A DNA stretch of 30,992 bases from Porticoccus sp. (GTDB taxonomy: Bacteria; Pseudomonadota; Gammaproteobacteria; Pseudomonadales; Porticoccaceae), in the NCBI GenBank assembly GCA_011049795.1, contig DRHD01000304.1:1-30992 (forward strand), given 5' to 3'. The notes under the pieces are model-generated. The model did not search any database, was not told the origin of the DNA, and saw nothing but the letters and a program-made list of their open reading frames with translations. Positions within the stretch are counted from its first letter, which is position 1; the number at the start of each line of letters is the position of its first letter. The translations under genes and the position numbers were made by a program. Below, piece by piece: positions 27,340 to 30,992 of the stretch.

Positions 27340-28533
27340 TTAGGGAGGGATATTTCCACCCTCTCTACACAGTAGTTTTAGAGTGATTTCGTGAAGGTGG
27401 TTTAGCCCTTGGCTACTGATACGGAGATATTTTTCTTCCTCAATCATCCAGCCTTTATGGCAGGCTTGTTGGAATACCTGATAAATTCTTGGGTTTTCTC
27501 CAATGAGAGGGTGGTTTTTTGGGTTTGGAATTTGATGGAGACAGATAAGCTGTTCTATCAGTGCCGACACTTGGGCAGTGTTATCGTTGGGGTACATACC
27601 ACTACATTGAATGGGCAGCATCCCCTGTGTGAGATTTGATTGGTACTCCTGTTCCTTGTCGATATTTTGGTAGAAACCACGACCTATTTTACCTAGAGCG
27701 CCAATACCAAGCCCAACCCAGTCCTTAATCTCAGGGTGTGAAAGTCCCCAAGGAGTATATTGCAGTTTGCCCAAGTGTTTTAGATGCAACAATGGGTGAT
27801 GTTTAACTACAAAGAATCGATCACCTATCAGAGTGTAACCCCGTGCTGACATCAACTTGGTTAGTTGATCAAGTATAATTGGCTCGCTCATCTCCTCCAG
27901 CCCGTGTAGCTCGACAAGCTGTGGTTGACTAACCATCATGCTCTCTAGCCAATGGTGTAACGTAGTTGAGTCTGAATTGCTGACATCTAAACGAAATTGA
28001 AGCTCCTGGAATTTATATTGTTTGATCAGATCCAGAAGGGGCCAAATTTGTTGGGTTTTTGGAGTGTGGGCTGCATCGATATTTAGTAATAAGGTCGTGA
28101 AACGTAACCCTTTCATCAGCGCCAGATTACTTTCATTAATATCAGCAACTGAGCATTCAAACCCATATTCACTATAGGTTCCTTCATCCATATCAAAGTT
28201 ACTCGCCGTGAGAAAGGAGAGCTCTGTAATTTCTGCTGCACTTAGGCAGCTAAGCGGCGCACCTCGCAGCCAGGTTTTGGCTGCTTTTCGTTGCCCAAAT
28301 TTTTGTGCATAGAGGTTGAGCTCTCTGATGAGTAATTGGAGGTAGTCCGACTTGAGTCCCTCATGAAAATGAAGATTCAGGGCAATAGGAGCACTCTCCG
28401 GATTAGATTTAAAAAGCGCATCCAGGCTACAGTTGACCAGTGGGCTCAAGAACTCAGATTCGGTTCCCGAAAGGAGCTGAAAAGCCTCGTCAGACGTTTG
28501 AATAACGTGCATACATACCCTGTTGTGTGTCAA
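27340..28533 (-). CDS. HemN-like protein lacking the radical-SAM motif
   Basis: Related to oxygen-independent coproporphyrinogen III oxidase (HemN), but shorter: 397 residues against about 457. After LHFH (residues 54-57), which aligns with the LYFHIPFC start of the radical-SAM site, about 20 residues are missing, including all CxxxCxxC cysteines. The SAM-contact motif GGGTP is changed to LRGAP (89-93), and the later SIEVDP region is also altered. The body and C-terminus are still recognisable: LMSARGYTLIGDRFFVV, DWVGLGIGALGKIGRGFYQN and EYQSNLTQGMLP. The frame is open throughout, so it looks maintained, though it cannot make heme the HemN way. It lies 54 bases upstream of anr on the same strand. 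It could be a heme-binding or structural paralogue, or a gene in early decay. Confidence 0.78.
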   Translation of the reverse strand: MTHNRVCMHVIQTSDEAFQLLSGTESEFLSPLVNCSLDALFKSNPESAPIALNLHFHEGLKSDYLQLLIRELNLYAQKFGQRKAAKTWLRGAPLSCLSAAEITELSFLTASNFDMDEGTYSEYGFECSVADINESNLALMKGLRFTTLLLNIDAAHTPKTQQIWPLLDLIKQYKFQELQFRLDVSNSDSTTLHHWLESMMVSQPQLVELHGLEEMSEPIILDQLTKLMSARGYTLIGDRFFVVKHHPLLHLKHLGKLQYTPWGLSHPEIKDWVGLGIGALGKIGRGFYQNIDKEQEYQSNLTQGMLPIQCSGMYPNDNTAQVSALIEQLICLHQIPNPKNHPLIGENPRIYQVFQQACHKGWMIEEEKYLRISSQGLNHLHEITLKLLCREGGNIPP

Positions 28534-28580
28534 TTCTCCTACTATGAGGTAAACCGTAAACCTTGAGGGGCTATTGCCAC

Positions 28581-28623
28581 ATGATATGGGTCAATCTTGT
28601 GTGGTGTTCTGGGTGACTATACT
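28581..28623 (+). promoter_or_regulatory. Anr-dependent-looking promoter of the usp gene
   Basis: ATGAT-ATGG-GTCAA (28581-28594) matches the FNR consensus at 8 of 10. A -10 hexamer TATACT lies at 28618-28623, with no good -35. If transcription starts about 7 bases after the -10, the box is centred near -41.5, the classic position for FNR class II activation. The box also lies about 50 bases before the divergent HemN-like gene and might influence both. Confidence 0.55.
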
Positions 28624-28673
28624 CAAAAGGAAAGACAAATTTGTTGATCTAATGAGGGGTGGGTGCTAATCCG

Positions 28674-29594
28674 ATGAAAACGGTGCTACTGGTTGTTGGA
28701 GATTGTCCATCGACAGCGTATCTACAGGGTCGAGTTCGAGCCCTGGTAGAGGTGATGCACGCTAAATTACATATATACCGAGCACTTTATGACCCGATGG
28801 AAGAAATGGATAAGTATGTAGGGTTTGATAATTTTGCCCTTATCAAGGAAATGTTACTTAAAGAAGAGCGGAAGAGAATCGAGGCTCTTGTCCATAGTAC
28901 AGTGAAGATCTCTGTTAATCATTCAATGAGCAGGACTGCCGGTGGTATGGAAAAGGGCATTCACTGTGTAGTGGAATGGTATAAACGGGCACCAGACGGC
29001 ATTTTGGCCTACGCCAAACACATCAATGCAGATCTTATTGTGGTTGAAAGAACAAAGCACTCTAAGCTGAAAGCGTTGGTTCATACCCCGGATGACTGGA
29101 ATCTGCTGCGTCACGCCGAATGCCCAATACTAATGCTTTCTCCCTTCGAGCATTCTGTACGTGCGGTGGTTGCGGCTGTGAATATTCTGAATGTCAGCGA
29201 ATTACATTCCAAGCTCACAGCCAGGGTATTGGAGAATGCGGCTGCACTAGCCGAAGCTTTTGGTGTCTCACTCAATGTCGTATCGGTATTGCCTATTTCT
29301 CGAGTTGGTATTCCAACGGCTTCCCGAGTTGCGGTAGGTGATCATTTGTTGGTCTCCTTGGAGGGCAAAGCCTTAAATAACTTGGAGCAAATATTGACGG
29401 AGCTGGGTATTAACGCAGATGAGCATCAGGTAGTAGAAGGAGTGGTAGAGGAAGAGCTGGCAAGTAAGGCTGAAGAGGCTGGGTTACTAGTGATTGGTGG
29501 CGTTGCCAGAGAGGGGCTATCTGGAAAACTGCTGGGTAATACGTCAGAGCGAGTGTTATATCAGGTTCAAAGTGATGTGCTGGTGGTGAACTAA
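28674..29594 (+). CDS. Tandem universal stress protein (UspE-type)
   Basis: Cytoplasmic protein of two Usp domains (about residues 1-155 and 156-306) in the UspE arrangement. Domain 1 begins MKTVLLVVGD and has HINADLIVVERTKHSK and AECPILMLSP. Domain 2 begins VRAVVAAVNI and ends with a fuller nucleotide-binding signature: GLLVIGGVAREGLSGKLLGN then TSERVLYQVQSDVLVV. In Pseudomonas, usp genes are Anr-controlled and support survival without oxygen, which fits the FNR-like box upstream. The ATG at 28674 is preferred because the family starts near there; a GTG at 28659 would add five residues. Confidence 0.88.
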   Translation: MKTVLLVVGDCPSTAYLQGRVRALVEVMHAKLHIYRALYDPMEEMDKYVGFDNFALIKEMLLKEERKRIEALVHSTVKISVNHSMSRTAGGMEKGIHCVVEWYKRAPDGILAYAKHINADLIVVERTKHSKLKALVHTPDDWNLLRHAECPILMLSPFEHSVRAVVAAVNILNVSELHSKLTARVLENAAALAEAFGVSLNVVSVLPISRVGIPTASRVAVGDHLLVSLEGKALNNLEQILTELGINADEHQVVEGVVEEELASKAEEAGLLVIGGVAREGLSGKLLGNTSERVLYQVQSDVLVVN

Positions 29595-29651
29595 TTATTG
29601 TTGCTCAAATAATTATAGGGAGTAACGAGAAGACATAGTTTAAGAGCTCCG

Positions 29652-30248
29652 TTAAAAGGGCAGCTTCACACCTTCCCAAAGCGCCTCGAGCCGTTTATCT
29701 CGGCCACAACCCTGACGGTAATAGTGATAGCGAATAGGGTTTTTCTTATAATAATTCTGGTGGTATTCCTCAGCAGGATAAAATTTCTCGGCAGGGCGAA
29801 TAGTGGTGGCTATCTTCCCCGTTATAACATTACTTTCCATAAGTATTTTTAGGCTGTTTTCAGCAGTCCTACGCTGATTTTCATTCAGATAAAAAATTGC
29901 ACTAAGATACTGACTGCCATTGTCACAAAATTGGCCTCTGGAGTTCAGTGGGTCTATATTGACCCAAAAGACTTCTAATAATTGTTGGTAACTTACTTTC
30001 TCCGGATCATAGCTAACTTCAACCACTTCCACATGCCCAGATCTGCCGCTGGACACGTCTTGATAGTTGGGGTTCTCTAGATGGCCTCCGGTATAACCGG
30101 AGGTGGTACTAATAATTCCCTCAAGTTTGTCGTAGGGTGGCTCCATGCACCAGAAACAACCACCACCAAAAATAGCTTTTTCTGTAGCAGCAAGAGCATT
30201 TCCAGTGAATGCCAGTGTCATCAGTATCAGAGAAATATATTTAAGCAT
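29652..30248 (-). CDS. msrA: Exported peptide-methionine (S)-S-oxide reductase MsrA
   Basis: Reduces methionine S-sulfoxide in oxidised proteins. The catalytic motif is GGGCFWCMEPPY with the active C31, and C34 follows. The EVVEVSYDP and ENQRRTAENS segments are family typical, and recycling cysteines are probably in GQFCDNGSQY and the C-terminal QGCGRD. The 198 residues start with a signal peptide (about 1-20, LAFTGNALA), so this copy should work in the periplasm rather than the cytoplasm. No MsrB is fused or adjacent. It is convergent with the usp gene. Confidence 0.95.
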   Translation of the reverse strand: MLKYISLILMTLAFTGNALAATEKAIFGGGCFWCMEPPYDKLEGIISTTSGYTGGHLENPNYQDVSSGRSGHVEVVEVSYDPEKVSYQQLLEVFWVNIDPLNSRGQFCDNGSQYLSAIFYLNENQRRTAENSLKILMESNVITGKIATTIRPAEKFYPAEEYHQNYYKKNPIRYHYYRQGCGRDKRLEALWEGVKLPF

Positions 30249-30258
30249 GAGATTTCAT

Positions 30259-30288
30259 GTCATCCGGTCAATTTATCAGGGATGACCG
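30259..30288. other. Inverted repeat upstream of msrA
   Basis: GTCATCC (30259-30265) and GGATGAC (30280-30286) form 7-bp arms with a 14-base loop. A shifted pairing, CGGTCA/TGACCG (30265-30270 and 30283-30288), overlaps it. It lies 10 to 40 bases upstream of the msrA start, so it could be an operator or a leader hairpin. Confidence 0.35.
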
Positions 30289-30374
30289 TTTGACCCGATG
30301 TAAGTCGTAGGGTTCAGTTGCTGTTGAGTGAGTAGGGTTAGGGGTGCTGCAATGACCTTATCAAGGGGAATGCA

Positions 30375-30875
30375 CTACCACATCAAGTCATCAGGGATTT
30401 TGTAATCGGCGTAGTAATCGTCCTCATCTATTTCACCTTTACTCGCTTGGTTTTGAACGAGCACGATATTCTCATCACGTTGGCTGATTTTGTCGGCGAC
30501 CATTGTTGGAACCAGTTCGTATTGGTCGTTAAGGCGTACAACAGCTATTAACCCTTTACTTAGTTGGTTGTGCAGGAGGGGGGAGACATAGATTTTTTTG
30601 ATTTTTGTTCCATCTGTAAATTGGTAAGCGGTTTCACCACCCTGACGGTCGATGCGATTGACTTCGATCAGTTGTCTAATTTGGGCAGCAATAGCTTTGA
30701 GTTCAGCCTCCGCTTCACGTTGACGGTTAATTTCGCGGTCTCTGGCAGTTTTTTCAGCCAATGCTTTCTTTGCCAGTTCTTTGGTTTCATTGACCTGTGT
30801 ATGCCCCTTGTGGGACTGCTTTGTCTGTTTGCGCTTCTCTTGCTCCACTTGCTCTATTTTTTCTATGCTCCTCAC
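30375..30875 (-). CDS. DUF2058 (YaiL-like) nucleoprotein/polynucleotide-binding protein family
   Basis: A 166-residue protein of the DUF2058 family, function unknown. The basic, coiled N-terminus (EQEKRKQTKQSHKG) leads into an alanine/glutamate-rich helix (to about residue 68). The conserved core QIRQLIEVNRIDR, then YQFTDGTKIKKIYV, follows. The ending DDYYADYKIPDDLMW is diagnostic of the family. The start is GTG at 30875 preceded by an AGGGAGGG ribosome binding site. Family members normally begin with about 12 more residues of the type LQEQLLKAGLV, which are missing here, and the frame is closed by a TAG just upstream. So the N-terminus is short, whether truncated or natural. Confidence 0.88.
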   Translation of the reverse strand: MRSIEKIEQVEQEKRKQTKQSHKGHTQVNETKELAKKALAEKTARDREINRQREAEAELKAIAAQIRQLIEVNRIDRQGGETAYQFTDGTKIKKIYVSPLLHNQLSKGLIAVVRLNDQYELVPTMVADKISQRDENIVLVQNQASKGEIDEDDYYADYKIPDDLMW

Positions 30876-30971
30876 GCCCTCCCTCTACACCGAAACAATA
30901 CAGATACCTTGTCTCTAGCCAATAGCTTCTCGATAATACCGGTAAACCCATTTAATAAAGGGCCTGATTCA

Positions 30972-30992
30972 ATGGCATCACTACAAGAACAA
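30972..30992 (+). CDS. Possible start of a further gene, cut by the window end
   Basis: ATG followed by six open codons reads MASLQEQ up to the last base. This is how many DUF2058 proteins start, but seven residues are far too few to be sure. No clear ribosome binding site is seen, though an AAAGGGC stretch lies upstream. Confidence 0.2.

Overview
The window looks like a chromosomal segment of a marine-type gammaproteobacterium of moderate GC. The main evidence is the order iscS-iscU-iscA-hscB-hscA-fdx-iscX ... ndk-rlmN-pilW-rodZ-ispG-hisS-yfgM-bamB-der, a conserved gammaproteobacterial housekeeping block. An Anr/FNR gene beside a hemN-like gene recalls the Pseudomonas/Cellvibrio side of the class. 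An oxaloacetate decarboxylase Na+ pump (oadGAB) and OmpW fit a marine lifestyle. The genus is not determinable from what is visible.

Region 1 (1-4709): ISC iron-sulfur assembly operon, with iscS cut by the window edge. Sulfur donor (IscS), scaffold (IscU, with its LPPVK chaperone site), A-type carrier (IscA), J-protein/Hsp70 pair (HscB/HscA), ferredoxin and IscX all carry their expected key residues. Region 2 (4748-6673): a PAS-GGDEF-EAL c-di-GMP enzyme placed directly behind iscX, interrupting the usual iscX-ndk neighbourhood. Region 3 (6823-15984): ndk, rlmN, the type IV pilus pilotin pilW, rodZ, ispG, hisS, yfgM and bamB, tightly packed with several 1-17 nt overlaps. A clear terminator follows bamB, then der.

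Region 4 (15985-17828) is accessory. It holds a lone phage-like lysozyme-fold protein on the minus strand, about 360 bases of AT-rich non-coding DNA, and two decayed genes joined end to end on the plus strand: a mechanosensitive channel (MscS-type) remnant and a macrodomain remnant. A DUF1232 (YkvA) membrane protein follows on the minus strand. Region 5 (17922-23576): argS on the minus strand, divergent from oadG-oadA-oadB. A BolA-family gene follows oadB, and its N-terminus has been extended by five 15-bp tandem repeats.

Region 6 (23735-30875): an unrecognised lipoprotein, a DUF4399 protein, OmpW, the oxygen-sensing regulator Anr/FNR, a HemN-like protein that has lost its radical-SAM and SAM-binding motifs, a tandem universal stress protein, an exported MsrA and a DUF2058 protein. 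FNR-like boxes before ompW, at the anr promoter and at the ideal activating distance before the usp gene suggest a local Anr-controlled cluster. The most unusual item is the intact but apparently non-catalytic HemN-like protein beside anr. I see no CRISPR array, tRNA, rRNA, insertion sequence or recognisable defence system.
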